A DNA stretch of 33,561 nucleotides from an uncultured Ruthenibacterium sp. (GTDB taxonomy: Bacteria > Bacillota > Clostridia > Oscillospirales > Ruminococcaceae): NCBI GenBank assembly GCA_944386565.1, contig CALXBO010000078.1, forward strand, positions 1-33,561, read 5' to 3'. Position 1 is the stretch's first letter. Each line of letters begins with the position of its first letter. The notes under the pieces are model-generated. The model did not search any database. It saw only the letters and a program-made list of their open reading frames with translations, and was not told where the DNA came from. Positions 15,725 through 24,966 of this stretch are shown piece after piece. The position numbers and the translations under genes were made by a program.

Positions 15725-18232
15725 ATGGATCTGTCTCAGTTTCCTGCACTCCGCAGAAATTACATCGCATCCTGCTTCGGGCGGCTCAACGATCAGCAGC
15801 GGGAAGCGGTTTTTACCTCCGAAGGCCCGCTGTTGATTCTGGCCGGCGCCGGAAGCGGAAAAACGACCGTTCTCGTCAACAGGATCGCCAATCTGATCCG
15901 GTTCGGAAGCGCCTATTCCAGCACGGATATTCCGGCCGGTGTAACTCCGGATCTGCTCAAAGAACTGGAACAGCTTCCCGGCTCGGGGACAGCACCGTCG
16001 CCTGCGCTGATGCGTGTTCTGCCGGTTGCCCCTGTCCGTCCTTATAATATTCTGGCGATCACGTTTACGAACAAGGCGGCGGCAGAGCTCAAAGAGCGTC
16101 TCTCGCGCATTCTCGGGCCGGAAGGTGCGGACGTCAACGCTTCGACGTTCCACTCAGCCTGTGTGAGAATCCTGCGCCGTGAAGCGGAACGCCTCGGATT
16201 TCCGAGCAGCTTTACTATTTATGACTCGGACGATCAGCAGCGCGCAATGAAAGAGGTATATAAGGCGCTGGGCGTTGATGACAAATTTCTCCCGATCAAA
16301 AGCACGATCGGCGCGATCGGCCGCATGAAGGACAAGATGATCGCCCCCGAAGACGCACTGCGTCAGGCGGGAGACACCCGTGCGACCCTTGTTGCAAAAA
16401 TCTATGACGAGTACGCCAAGCGGCTGCGCTCTGCCGGTGCGTTTGACTTTGACGACCTTATTTATTATACGGTAAAGCTGCTTCGCGAGAATCCCGAAGT
16501 CCGCGAGTATTACCAGAATCGGTTCCGCTATATCCTTGTGGACGAGTATCAGGACACGAGCATCGCGCAGTTCCTGCTTGTGTATCTGCTGGGTTCCGCG
16601 CATCAGAACGTGTGTGTGGTCGGCGATGACGACCAGAGCATTTACCGGTTCCGCGGCGCTACGATCGAGAACATTCTCAGCTTTGAAAAGCATTTTCCGG
16701 GCGCCAAGGTGATCCGTCTGGAGCAGAATTACCGCTCGACTTCTTCTATTCTGCAAGCGGCAAACTGCGTCATTCAGAACAACAGCGAACGCAAAGGGAA
16801 AACGCTTTGGACTCAAAATGATGCCGGTGCGAAAATCCATCACTATATGGCCGCGACCGAACTGGACGAAGCGGCGCACATCGCTTCGCAGATCGGCGAA
16901 AACCTCAAAAAAGGCGCCAAGCTGCGGAGCCACGCAATTCTCTATCGAATGAACGCGCAGTCCGGGCCGCTCGAAACGTATTTTGCCCGGGCGGGAATTC
17001 CGTATCGGATTCTCGGCGGCCAGCGCTTCTATGACCGCAAGGAGATCAAGGATATGATCTCCTACCTGAGTATTGTCGCAAACCGCAGCGATGATCTGCG
17101 CCTGCGGCGCATCATCAACGAACCGGCCAGAAAAATCGGTGCAACCACCGTGGATACCATTGCGCAGATCGCCGCACAGGAAGGCGTCCCCATGCTGGAC
17201 ATCGTGCGGCGCGCGCCGGAATATCAGGCTCTGAACCGCTCTCTGAATGCGCTTCGCGGGTTCTCTTCGCTGTATGAACGTCTGCTGGATTCCTGCAATT
17301 CCAAACCGCTCGATGTGTTTGCGTCCGATGTTTATGAGATGACAGGATACCGCGCCATGCTGGAAGCTCAGGGTGAAGAGGGCCAGACGCGGATCGAAAA
17401 CATCGGCCAGCTCATTTCCAGCATCAAAGCGTATGCGGACCAGCGCGGGCCGGAGGCCAGTCTGGAAGGATTTCTGGAGGAAGTTGCGCTCATCAGTGAC
17501 ATCGACAGCTATGACAACGAAGCCGATGTCGTGATCATGATGACGATGCATGCTGCCAAAGGTCTGGAGTTTGATTACGTGTTCCTTGTGGGTCTGGAAG
17601 AGGGGATTTTCCCTGGCGACCGGTGCCGCTATTCCAGTGAAGACCTCGAAGAAGAGCGGCGGCTTTGCTATGTGGGAATCACGCGGGCCAGAAAAGAGCT
17701 CTATCTGTCCAACGCCGCCGCCCGGATGCTGTTCGGGCAGACCCGCCGCAACCCGCCCTCCCGATTCCTTGAGGAAATTGACGCGGGGCTGCTGGATGAA
17801 GAAGTCAGCCCGATGCTTGCGCCGATGCGCACGCCGCCGTATGGTGCGCAGGCGCGTGAAAATTATCCGGCACAAACGTCGTTTCATGATCGGACCGCCG
17901 CAAGGCCCCGGCCTGCAGCAGAGCCTCACGCGCAGCGGCCGGCTTATCTGGACCGCAATTACAACCGCGCGCCGGGACGCACTCCGGCCGCAGGAACCGG
18001 TTCGAGCGTTTTCTCGGCGATTTCCGCCGGTTCCGCAGCCGCACCCGCCCCGAAAGCAAAAAGCACGGGCTACCATCCGGGCGACCTTGTGGAGCACAAA
18101 GTGTTCGGCCGCGGAAAGGTTGTGGCTGTAACGCCGGTCGCAAGCGATTTTATTGTCGAAATCCGCTTTGAACGCGCGGGAATCAAAAAGACGATGGCGA
18201 ATTATGCGCCGCTGAAAAAGATCGAAGAATAA
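15725..18232 (+). CDS. pcrA: ATP-dependent DNA helicase PcrA (UvrD/Rep, SF1A)
   Basis: PcrA is a 3'-5' helicase for nucleotide excision repair, rolling-circle replication and removal of RecA from DNA. The 835-residue protein has all SF1A motifs: LNDQQREAV (Q motif), [11 protein letters not shown] near residue 40, [16 protein letters not shown] near 113, DEYQDTS near 272, [13 protein letters not shown] near 301, QNYRST near 337, [14 protein letters not shown] near 606 and [13 protein letters not shown] near 650. The C-terminal [15 protein letters not shown]udor-like domain that binds RNA polymerase is present. About 43 extra residues (around 61-103) lie between motif I and Ia. The AAAGGGG site is 13 nt before the ATG, which is unusually far. 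thyX follows 13-19 nt downstream. Confidence 0.95.
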   Translation: MDLSQFPALRRNYIASCFGRLNDQQREAVFTSEGPLLILAGAGSGKTTVLVNRIANLIRFGSAYSSTDIPAGVTPDLLKELEQLPGSGTAPSPALMRVLPVAPVRPYNILAITFTNKAAAELKERLSRILGPEGADVNASTFHSACVRILRREAERLGFPSSFTIYDSDDQQRAMKEVYKALGVDDKFLPIKSTIGAIGRMKDKMIAPEDALRQAGDTRATLVAKIYDEYAKRLRSAGAFDFDDLIYYTVKLLRENPEVREYYQNRFRYILVDEYQDTSIAQFLLVYLLGSAHQNVCVVGDDDQSIYRFRGATIENILSFEKHFPGAKVIRLEQNYRSTSSILQAANCVIQNNSERKGKTLWTQNDAGAKIHHYMAATELDEAAHIASQIGENLKKGAKLRSHAILYRMNAQSGPLETYFARAGIPYRILGGQRFYDRKEIKDMISYLSIVANRSDDLRLRRIINEPARKIGATTVDTIAQIAAQEGVPMLDIVRRAPEYQALNRSLNALRGFSSLYERLLDSCNSKPLDVFASDVYEMTGYRAMLEAQGEEGQTRIENIGQLISSIKAYADQRGPEASLEGFLEEVALISDIDSYDNEADVVIMMTMHAAKGLEFDYVFLVGLEEGIFPGDRCRYSSEDLEEERRLCYVGITRARKELYLSNAAARMLFGQTRRNPPSRFLEEIDAGLLDEEVSPMLAPMRTPPYGAQARENYPAQTSFHDRTAARPRPAAEPHAQRPAYLDRNYNRAPGRTPAAGTGSSVFSAISAGSAAAPAPKAKSTGYHPGDLVEHKVFGRGKVVAVTPVASDFIVEIRFERAGIKKTMANYAPLKKIEE

Positions 18233-18251
18233 CAAAGGAGCAGCCTTGAGC

Positions 18252-19025
18252 ATGATGAAAGTAAAACTGATCGCCTATACCCCGGAACCGGAAAAAGTGG
18301 TTGCCGCAGCTGCCAAGCTGTGTTACTCGAACGCCCACATCGACGATCTGCTCGACGGGCTCACGCCGGAAAAAAGCCGCTCGTTTCTGGAAAAACTGGC
18401 GAGCATGGGACATGAAAGCCCCACAGAGCACGTTTCGTTCACGTTTGCGATTGAGGGTGTGTCGCGCTCTCTGCTGGCACAGATCACCCGTCACAGAATC
18501 GCTTCGTACAGTGTGCAAAGCCAGCGCTATGTCAATCTGCATGAATTTGAATATGTTCTTCCTCCCGAAATCGAAGCCGACGAAGAAGCTGCCGAAGCGT
18601 TTTCGCAGGCCATGCAGGCGGAGGCCGAGCATTACAGAAACCTGACGGCCGTTCTGGCCCAGCGTCATAAAGAGCGGTTCCTGCAGGAGGGCTGCGACGA
18701 AAAAACTGCCGCACGGAAAGCGGAAAAGCAGGCTTTGGAAGACGCCCGCTTTGTCCTGCCGAACGCATGCACAACCAAGATGATCGTCACTATGAACGCC
18801 CGGAGCCTGAACAACTTCTTCCGCCACCGCTGCTGCCAGCGCGCCCAATGGGAAATCCGCGCTCTGGCCGATGAAATGCTCCGGCAGGTATCTGCGGTCG
18901 CACCCGGTCTTTTTGTCAAGAGCGGGCCTTCCTGCGTGGCCGGACCGTGCCCCGAGGGCGCCATGACTTGCGGACGCATCACAGAAATTCGCGAGCGGTA
19001 CGCCGCCATGAAGCGAGGCGAGTAA
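18252..19025 (+). CDS. thyX: FAD-dependent thymidylate synthase
   Basis: ThyX methylates dUMP to dTMP with methylene-THF and NADPH through FAD, replacing ThyA. The signature [14 protein letters not shown] (RHRxxSxxxxSxRY) near residue 77 is complete. A second conserved Arg region, [17 protein letters not shown] near 190, is also present. 257 residues is a normal length. AAAGGAG (18234-18240) would serve TTG 18246 (5 nt), ATG 18252 (11 nt) or ATG 18255 (14 nt). I chose the first ATG because MKVKLIAY is the usual N-terminus; TTG 18246 is a fair alternative. The stop is followed within 2 nt by the thymidylate kinase gene, so consecutive steps of dTTP synthesis are coupled. Confidence 0.95.
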   Translation: MMKVKLIAYTPEPEKVVAAAAKLCYSNAHIDDLLDGLTPEKSRSFLEKLASMGHESPTEHVSFTFAIEGVSRSLLAQITRHRIASYSVQSQRYVNLHEFEYVLPPEIEADEEAAEAFSQAMQAEAEHYRNLTAVLAQRHKERFLQEGCDEKTAARKAEKQALEDARFVLPNACTTKMIVTMNARSLNNFFRHRCCQRAQWEIRALADEMLRQVSAVAPGLFVKSGPSCVAGPCPEGAMTCGRITEIRERYAAMKRGE

Positions 19026-19026
19026 A

Positions 19027-19734
19027 ATGGGAACCCTGATCGTTGTGGAGGGGCTTGACGGAAGCGGTAAGGCGACACAGGCAAAGCTTTTGCGGGATGC
19101 ATTTCTTGCTCGGGGAAAAGAGGTCATGCAGGTGACGTTCCCGCAATACGACAGTCCGTCCTCTTCTCTCGTCCGAATGTACCTTGCAGGGGAGTTCGGA
19201 GAAAAGCCCGAGGACGTCAATCCCTATGCGGCGTCCAGCTTTTACTGCGTGGATCGGTATGCCAGTTTCAAGACCTTATGGGGTAGTTTTTATGAACGGG
19301 GCGGCATTGTGATTGCCGACCGCTATACGACCTCCAACGCGGTACATCAGTGCTCCAAACTTTCCGCGAACGAATGGGATGGTTTTCTTTCCTGGCTCTT
19401 TGACTTTGAGTACCGGAAAGTCCAAATTCCTGAACCGGATCTCGTGTTGTATCTTGACGTCGCCGTCGAAGTTTCCCAAAAGCTGATGACGCAGCGGTAT
19501 CACGGAGACGAGAGCCGGAAAGACATTCATGAGAAAGACCTTGCTTATCTGGAGCACAGCCGCGCCGCGGCGCAATACTGTGCCGATACACTCGGCTGGA
19601 AACGCATTGCATGCTGTGAGAACGGCGTGATGCGTACGATCGAATCCATTCATTCTGATGTGCTTGCCTGTGTGGACAAGCACCTGCCCAATTTAATTTC
19701 AACAACGGAGGCGGAACGACATGCCGAATCGTGA
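19027..19734 (+). CDS. tmk: Thymidylate kinase (dTMP kinase family)
   Basis: The enzyme phosphorylates dTMP to dTDP. The 235-residue product has the P-loop GLDGSGKATQAKLL near residue 9, a TFPQYDSPSSSLVR segment, the DR motif IADRYTTSNAVHQ near 97 and a LID-type region around QRYHGDESRKDIHE. It is about 20 residues longer than E. coli or Bacillus Tmk and belongs to a divergent Tmk-like branch. In the P-loop the residue after Lys is Ala, where Ser or Thr normally binds Mg-ATP; a Thr follows one position later. The ATG is 2 nt after the thyX stop, and its 3' end overlaps mltG by 14 nt. Its place beside thyX makes dTMP the natural substrate. Confidence 0.88.
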   Translation: MGTLIVVEGLDGSGKATQAKLLRDAFLARGKEVMQVTFPQYDSPSSSLVRMYLAGEFGEKPEDVNPYAASSFYCVDRYASFKTLWGSFYERGGIVIADRYTTSNAVHQCSKLSANEWDGFLSWLFDFEYRKVQIPEPDLVLYLDVAVEVSQKLMTQRYHGDESRKDIHEKDLAYLEHSRAAAQYCADTLGWKRIACCENGVMRTIESIHSDVLACVDKHLPNLISTTEAERHAES

Positions 19735-21226
19735 CAATTCCCCGCACGCAGTAAGCGATGCTGAACGCACATATGCAAAAAAACTTGCAGAAGTCTATGT
19801 GAAACTCGCCAGAATGTCGCCGGAGCAGCGGGCAAAATACGCCGATAAGGCAAAGGAGTTATCGGCGCGGCTTGCAAAACTGCCCCCGGCGGTGAAAGAG
19901 ATTTATGATAATGAGGTCCGTGCGCTGAGCGGCGCCGCGGCGTCTCCGGCTGTTTCCGAAAAGGAATCCGCGGAGACCGCCGGGAAAACAGCTGAACCGC
20001 ATCAGGATGAGGAAGTTTCCGTTCGACGGACTTCCCGAAAGCCGAAGTACGAGCCGGACGAAGACGAGTACGACGACGATTATGACGATACCGACGAGCG
20101 GCCGCGCCGGAAGGGAAGGGCAAAGGGCTGCCTGATTGTCTTCCTGGTTCTTCTGCTTCTGATTGCCGCTGCCGGTGCGTTCGGGTGGATGTGGGTCAAT
20201 TCGGAAATCAACGGTGAGCGCGGTTCGGAAGTCAGCGAAGCAACCGTTATCGTCGAGCGCGGCTCAGGTCCGCTTACCATCGGCAAGCTTTTGCAGCAGA
20301 ACGGCATCATCCGCAATGCTCAGGTTTTCCGTCTGTATGTCCGCCAGACCGATACTGCCGGAACGCTCCAATACGGTGAATTTACGTTCAGCTCCGATAT
20401 GAGCTACGACCAGATCATCGAAACGCTTCAGGAGACCAACAAGGAGCGCGACGATATTGTGGAAGTGACATTCCCGGAGGGCATCCCTGCCGTGGAATTT
20501 GCGAACCGGATGGAAGAGGCCGGACTGTGCACGGCTGAGGAGTTCCTCGAAGAGGCCAACAACGGCGATTTCAGCGAGTTCACGTTCTGGAACCGCCGCG
20601 ACGAAAACCCCAATCAGTTCATGGCTTGCGAAGGGTATCTCTTCCCGGACACTTACCAGTTCTTCAAGGATGACAGTGTGCATAATATGGTTGCGAAGCT
20701 CTATGCACAGTTTGACGCAAACATGACGGATGAGATTTATGCCCAGATCGACGAAATGGGCTTCACGCTGACTGAATTCATCACGCTGGCGTCGATCGTT
20801 CAGGAAGAGGCCGGAGATGTCGAGCATCAGGCGGACGTCGCCGCGGTTTTCATGAACCGTCTGGCCGAAGGCTCGCCGGTGTCGAAACTCCAGAGCAACT
20901 GCTCGAGTTATATTCAGAACGACGATGACAACAACTACATCTATAATACCATCGCCTGGTATTATGGTGACTGGAACAGCATTCCTGCGGAAATTATCTC
21001 GGCTTATGATACGTACAGCATTGAAGGTCTTCCCGCAGGACCGATCTCCAATCCCGGTCTTGATGCGATTCTGAATACGCTGAAGTACAAAGAGAGCGAG
21101 TATTACGGAGACTATTATTACTTCGTCACAGACCTGACCGGCAAATATTATTTTGCCAAAACGTACGAAGAGCATCTACAGAACGATGAAACCCGCCTTG
21201 AGGTCAATGCATCTCTCGGCCAATAA
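19721..21226 (+). CDS. mltG: Endolytic murein transglycosylase MltG
   Basis: MltG (YceG/YrrL) cuts nascent glycan strands and helps set their length. The 501-residue protein has a cytosolic N-terminus of about 135 residues. This is Asp/Glu-rich near 105-125 (DEDEYDDDYDDTDE) and then basic (RPRRKGRAKG). One membrane helix follows at about 137-156 (CLIVFLVLLLLIAAAGAF), then a LysM-like part and the catalytic domain, with LASIVQEEAGDVEHQ near 360 (the catalytic Glu) and the GLPAGPISNPGLDAI signature near 430. The start ATG 19721 has GGAGGCGG 7 nt upstream and lies within the end of tmk. The long acidic cytosolic tail is absent from E. coli MltG. A hairpin separates it from the U32 gene. Confidence 0.93.
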   Translation: MPNRDNSPHAVSDAERTYAKKLAEVYVKLARMSPEQRAKYADKAKELSARLAKLPPAVKEIYDNEVRALSGAAASPAVSEKESAETAGKTAEPHQDEEVSVRRTSRKPKYEPDEDEYDDDYDDTDERPRRKGRAKGCLIVFLVLLLLIAAAGAFGWMWVNSEINGERGSEVSEATVIVERGSGPLTIGKLLQQNGIIRNAQVFRLYVRQTDTAGTLQYGEFTFSSDMSYDQIIETLQETNKERDDIVEVTFPEGIPAVEFANRMEEAGLCTAEEFLEEANNGDFSEFTFWNRRDENPNQFMACEGYLFPDTYQFFKDDSVHNMVAKLYAQFDANMTDEIYAQIDEMGFTLTEFITLASIVQEEAGDVEHQADVAAVFMNRLAEGSPVSKLQSNCSSYIQNDDDNNYIYNTIAWYYGDWNSIPAEIISAYDTYSIEGLPAGPISNPGLDAILNTLKYKESEYYGDYYYFVTDLTGKYYFAKTYEEHLQNDETRLEVNASLGQ

Positions 21227-21238
21227 GTCCAAACTGCA

Positions 21239-21273
21239 CAGCGCGCCGCCCTGTCTGAGCGGCGCGCTGTTTT
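21239..21273 (+). terminator. GC-rich hairpin with short U run between mltG and the U32 gene
   Basis: A perfect 11-bp stem (21239-21249 with 21259-21269) with a 9-nt loop and only four T (21270-21273). It ends one base before the GGAGGA ribosome site of the next gene. It may be a partial terminator or attenuator. Confidence 0.6.
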
Positions 21274-21285
21274 CGGAGGAACACT

Positions 21286-22530
21286 ATGCGATCATTGGAA
21301 CTTTTGAGCCCGGCAGGCGACCTTGAGCGCCTGAAATTTGCCGTGCTGTTCGGCGCAGACGCGGTATATGTCGGAGGTGAGAGCTTCGGCATGCGCTCCG
21401 CTCCGAAAAACTTCACTCTGGAACAGCTGGCGGAAGGTGCACGATTCGCTCATGCACGCGGCGTGAAATTATATCTCACACTGAATACGGTCCCGACAAA
21501 TTCTGAAATCGACCGTCTGCCGGAATATCTGACTGAAGTCCGCAGCACCGGTGTAGACGCCTTTATTATCTCTGATCTTGGCGTCCTTTCCATCGCCAAA
21601 CAATACGCGCCGGAGATTCCTGTTCATCTTTCCACGCAGGCCGGAATTGCCAATTACGCCGCTGCACGTGCCGCCTATGACCTCGGTGCATCGCGTGTTG
21701 TACTGGCAAGGGAATTGACTTTACGCGACATTGCGGAAATCCGGGCGAAGACGCCGCAGGAACTCGAGCTGGAAGCGTTTGTCCACGGCGCAATGTGCAT
21801 GTCGTTTTCCGGGCGCTGCCTGCTGTCGCATTATCTCACCGGGCGCGACGCCAACCGCGGTGAATGCACGCAGCCCTGCCGATGGCCGTGGCGCATAGAA
21901 GCAAGTCCGGCTGCTGAAAACAATTCCCGCATGGCGCGCTGCTTTGACGTTGCGGAAGATGAAAACGGAAGCTATATCCTGAACGCGAACGATCTCTGCA
22001 CAGCACCGTTCCTTGATCTGATCGCCGCGGCCGGAGTTACCAGCTTCAAAATCGAAGGCCGGGCAAAGACATTCTACTATGTCGCGTCCGTAACTTCCGC
22101 ATACCGGAGAGCTCTGGATGCCGTTGCGGCCGCTCCGGATGAATTTGTCTGCCCGGACGCCGTGCTTGAAGAGCTGACGCGCACTTCTCACCGCAGCTAT
22201 TCTCCGGGTTTTTACTTCAGCCGTGACGACGCGGTACAGAACACGCGGCGCGGCGGCTACATCCGCGAATGGGAGGTCGTCGGCATCGTTGACAATGCCG
22301 AGCAGGGAGTGCTTTACTGCGAACAGCGCGGGAAATTCAACCTCGGAGATACGCTTGAGGCGCTGCCGCCGCGCGGAGATGCCGTCACGTTTACTCCTAA
22401 ATGGATCCGCAACGCAGAAGGGGAGGAGATCAGTGCCACACCCCATGCGCAGATGCTCTTTTCCGTTCCGTGCGAGCTGGAACTTCCGCCCTATACCATT
22501 CTCCGCAAACGTATTGCAGCAAGCAAATAA
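21286..22530 (+). CDS. U32 family peptidase-like protein, TrhP (tRNA U34 hydroxylation) group
   Basis: 414 residues. It has the U32 start LELLSPAGDLERLKFAVLFGADAVYVGG and the signature EAFVHGAMCMSFSGRCLLS near residue 163. The following Cys cluster RGECTQPCRWPW is typical of members that bind an iron-sulfur cluster. A C-terminal beta domain (about 330-414) is present. Several U32 proteins are now known to be tRNA or rRNA hydroxylation factors rather than proteases: TrhP makes 5-hydroxyuridine at tRNA U34, and RlhA acts on 23S rRNA. In Bacillus the order yrrL(mltG)-yrrM-yrrN-yrrO puts TrhP genes just after mltG, as here, so TrhP is the best guess. Start ATG 21286 has GGAGGA 5 nt upstream. Confidence 0.85.
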   Translation: MRSLELLSPAGDLERLKFAVLFGADAVYVGGESFGMRSAPKNFTLEQLAEGARFAHARGVKLYLTLNTVPTNSEIDRLPEYLTEVRSTGVDAFIISDLGVLSIAKQYAPEIPVHLSTQAGIANYAAARAAYDLGASRVVLARELTLRDIAEIRAKTPQELELEAFVHGAMCMSFSGRCLLSHYLTGRDANRGECTQPCRWPWRIEASPAAENNSRMARCFDVAEDENGSYILNANDLCTAPFLDLIAAAGVTSFKIEGRAKTFYYVASVTSAYRRALDAVAAAPDEFVCPDAVLEELTRTSHRSYSPGFYFSRDDAVQNTRRGGYIREWEVVGIVDNAEQGVLYCEQRGKFNLGDTLEALPPRGDAVTFTPKWIRNAEGEEISATPHAQMLFSVPCELELPPYTILRKRIAASK

Positions 22531-22533
22531 AGC

Positions 22534-22572
22534 CGGAAGGCGCATCCGTCAGGATGCGCCTTCCGTTTTTTT
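22534..22572 (+). terminator. Intrinsic terminator of the pcrA-U32 operon
   Basis: A perfect 14-bp stem (22534-22547 with 22552-22565) with a 4-nt loop and seven T (22566-22572). Its right half is also the last codons of the convergent helicase gene, whose stop falls in the loop. Confidence 0.9.
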
Positions 22573-24906
22573 CCAGAAATCACGGAGTTCCTGCTGCAAC
22601 TGCGGAATGCCGCGCACGGAACGAATGTGTGACCAGTGCGGCGGCATCAGTCTCCGGTAATCCGTCCGACGAAAACGGTCGTCGATCAGAAGAACAACGC
22701 CGCGGTCATTCTCTGTCCGGATAACGCGTCCTGCTGCCTGAAGCACTTTGTTCATTCCGGGGAACTGATAGGCATACTCGAATCCGCAGTCTGAAGTTTT
22801 GTCATAATATTCGCGCAGAGCATCCAGCTCCGGGCCAATCTGCGGCAATCCCACGCCGACAATGATGCAGCCGATCAGACGCTCTCCGGTCAGGTCGACG
22901 CCTTCGGAGAAAACGCCGCCGAGGACGCACAGGCCGAGCAGCGTTTCTTCGGCCGATTCAGAAAATGATTCCAGAAACGCATCGCGTGCAGCTTCGTCCA
23001 TTCCGGTCGTCTGCACCAGAAGCGGAAGACCCGGATATTCTTCTTCCAGATATTCCTGCGCCTGACGGAGATACGCATAGGACGGGAAGAATGCCAGATA
23101 ATTTCCCGGATTGGCGCCCGCAGTCTGTACGATCATTTCGCACACTTCTGAAAGCGTGCGCTGGCGGTCGGCATAGCGTGTGCTGATCCCGTCTGCACAC
23201 AAAAGGCACAGATTCTCCTGTGGGAAAGGACTTTCCAAGAAGATTCTCTTTGCGGAGTCTTCGCAGCCGAGCGTGCGGATAAAATAATCGACAGGGGAGA
23301 GCGTCGCACTGAACAAAATTGATGCACGCCCGAGGGCCATGGAGGCGTCCACAAACGGAGAAGCGTCCAGGCAGAGAAGCTGAACCTTCAGTTCGCTTTT
23401 GGCGGGCGAAAGCATCGTGGTGAAATGCTCATCGTACAGCTCGTAGATCCTCAGATAGAAACGCGTATCAAAATACAACTGCAGGATCTCATCGTGGAGT
23501 TCTCCCTCACGGTGTTCTTCCAGAAAATCCTGCGCCGCCGTTTCAAAGCGGGACAGGAGCTTTGCAAAGTCCGGAAGCCCTTCAGAAATGATCACTTTAC
23601 TGGCCGATTCATGTTGTTTGCGCAGCTCCAGCATGGCATCATTGACTTTGGAAAGCGCCCCGTACAGTTTCCGGTTTGATTTGCCCACGCTCTTTTTGGC
23701 GCTGAGGAATGCGCTCTTTGAGAGCTCCGCTGAATACATATCACGAGCCCGGTCCACCAGATTGTGCGCTTCGTCAATCAAGAAAATATAATCTCCGCCT
23801 TCTTCTGCAAAAAAGCGCTTCAGATTTACGACCGGGTCGAACAAGTAATTGTAGTCACAAATAATGACATCACAGAACAATGAGACATCGAGCGCAAATT
23901 CAAACGGGCAGAGATTCTCTGCTTCGCAGAACGCCAATATCGTTTCACGGGTAAAATTGTCTTCCTGTGTCAGGAACCGGTAGAGCGCGTCATTGACTCG
24001 GTCGAAATATCCGTTGGCTCTCGGACACGATTCCGGTGTGCAGATCCGAACCTCCTGCGGACAGATCTTGTCTTTTGCGGTCAGGGTAACTGTTTTGATG
24101 CGGAGCCGTCCGGAATTCGAACTTCGGAGATCCGCCACGGCTTTTTCGGCGGCTGTACGCGTGATGGTTTTGGCCGTAAGATAAAAAATGCGTTCACCGT
24201 GACCTTCACCGAGTGCCTTGACAGCGGGGAAGAGCGTGGAGATCGTTTTCCCGATGCCGGTCGGTGCTGTTGCAAACAGCCGTCCCTTGGCGGCAATCGT
24301 CCTGTATACAGCACCGGCAAAGCGGTATTGTCCGGCCCGGTATTCCGGATACGGGAAACGCAGTTCTGCAATGCTGCTGTCGCGCTCAATCTTCCGTTCG
24401 GAGGAGAGCCGCGCCCACGGAGTATACAAGCGAAGGGTTTCCGTCAAAAAATTTTCCAGTTCCAGCGCGGAAAAGGCACGGCGGTGCCGGATAACTTCAT
24501 CCGTGTCGATCTGATAATATGTCAGCTGAACCGTGATGTCATGAAGATCGTGGTCAGCACACCAGAAAGCGGCGTAGCACTTCGCTTGAGCCCAGTGAAG
24601 CGGATTGAAATCCTCAGTCAGTTTTTCTGCCGGAGCAGCAGTCGTCTTGATCTCATCAACAACATATCTGCCGTTCTCCTCGATGATCCCGTCCGCACGG
24701 CCTTCCAGATGGTATTCGATCCCGTCAACGACGCGCACGCCTTTCAGCTTGACCTCCGGCCTGTAGTTTGCACCTGCGGCTTTCTGCAGCTTCCGGTGGA
24801 TGCGGCTGCCTTCATTGGCACGGTCAAATCCGGAAAAGCGGCTGTCGATGCTGCCGCAGCGCAGCACAAATTCAACAAGCCCGCGCACGGACAGTTCCAC
24901 CGTCAT
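22549..24906 (-). CDS. RecB-like nuclease domain fused to an XPD/DinG-type Fe-S helicase
   Basis: 785 residues. The N-terminal 150 or so look like a PD-(D/E)XK (RecB/Cas4-like) nuclease: His37 in RIHRKLQ, GRADGII with Asp72, and DEIKT with Asp84, Glu85 and Lys87. The remainder is an SF2 XPD/DinG helicase: Walker A APTGIGKT (214-221), a four-Cys Fe-S insert (Cys282, 289, 294, 333), DEAH at 378-381, LFSATLSPVDYF near 570, GGVFSEGVDL near 690 and QAAGRVIRTENDRG near 745. A DNA repair or recombination role, unwinding 5'-3' and cutting, is inferred from both domains. Start ATG 24906 has GGAGGTG 6 nt upstream, and the gene has its own promoter. The two genes behind it are also DNA- or ATPase-related. 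Confidence 0.88.
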   Translation of the reverse strand: MTVELSVRGLVEFVLRCGSIDSRFSGFDRANEGSRIHRKLQKAAGANYRPEVKLKGVRVVDGIEYHLEGRADGIIEENGRYVVDEIKTTAAPAEKLTEDFNPLHWAQAKCYAAFWCADHDLHDITVQLTYYQIDTDEVIRHRRAFSALELENFLTETLRLYTPWARLSSERKIERDSSIAELRFPYPEYRAGQYRFAGAVYRTIAAKGRLFATAPTGIGKTISTLFPAVKALGEGHGERIFYLTAKTITRTAAEKAVADLRSSNSGRLRIKTVTLTAKDKICPQEVRICTPESCPRANGYFDRVNDALYRFLTQEDNFTRETILAFCEAENLCPFEFALDVSLFCDVIICDYNYLFDPVVNLKRFFAEEGGDYIFLIDEAHNLVDRARDMYSAELSKSAFLSAKKSVGKSNRKLYGALSKVNDAMLELRKQHESASKVIISEGLPDFAKLLSRFETAAQDFLEEHREGELHDEILQLYFDTRFYLRIYELYDEHFTTMLSPAKSELKVQLLCLDASPFVDASMALGRASILFSATLSPVDYFIRTLGCEDSAKRIFLESPFPQENLCLLCADGISTRYADRQRTLSEVCEMIVQTAGANPGNYLAFFPSYAYLRQAQEYLEEEYPGLPLLVQTTGMDEAARDAFLESFSESAEETLLGLCVLGGVFSEGVDLTGERLIGCIIVGVGLPQIGPELDALREYYDKTSDCGFEYAYQFPGMNKVLQAAGRVIRTENDRGVVLLIDDRFRRTDYRRLMPPHWSHIRSVRGIPQLQQELRDFWKKTEGAS

Positions 24907-24938
24907 TCACTGCACCTCCCGGAAACAATTCTCCGTTT

Positions 24939-24966
24939 AGTGTATCACTTTTTTCTGTGTTTTCAA
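24939..24966 (-). promoter_or_regulatory. Promoter of the nuclease-helicase gene
   Basis: On the minus strand there is TTGAAA (24961-24966), a 16-nt spacer and TACACT (24939-24944) preceded by TGA. The -35 overlaps the stop codon of the upstream gene. Confidence 0.55.

Noticed and set aside
16154..18253. 699-codon open frame on the - strand
   Set aside because: It is antisense to the fully recognised helicase PcrA, with low-complexity Arg/Val/His content.
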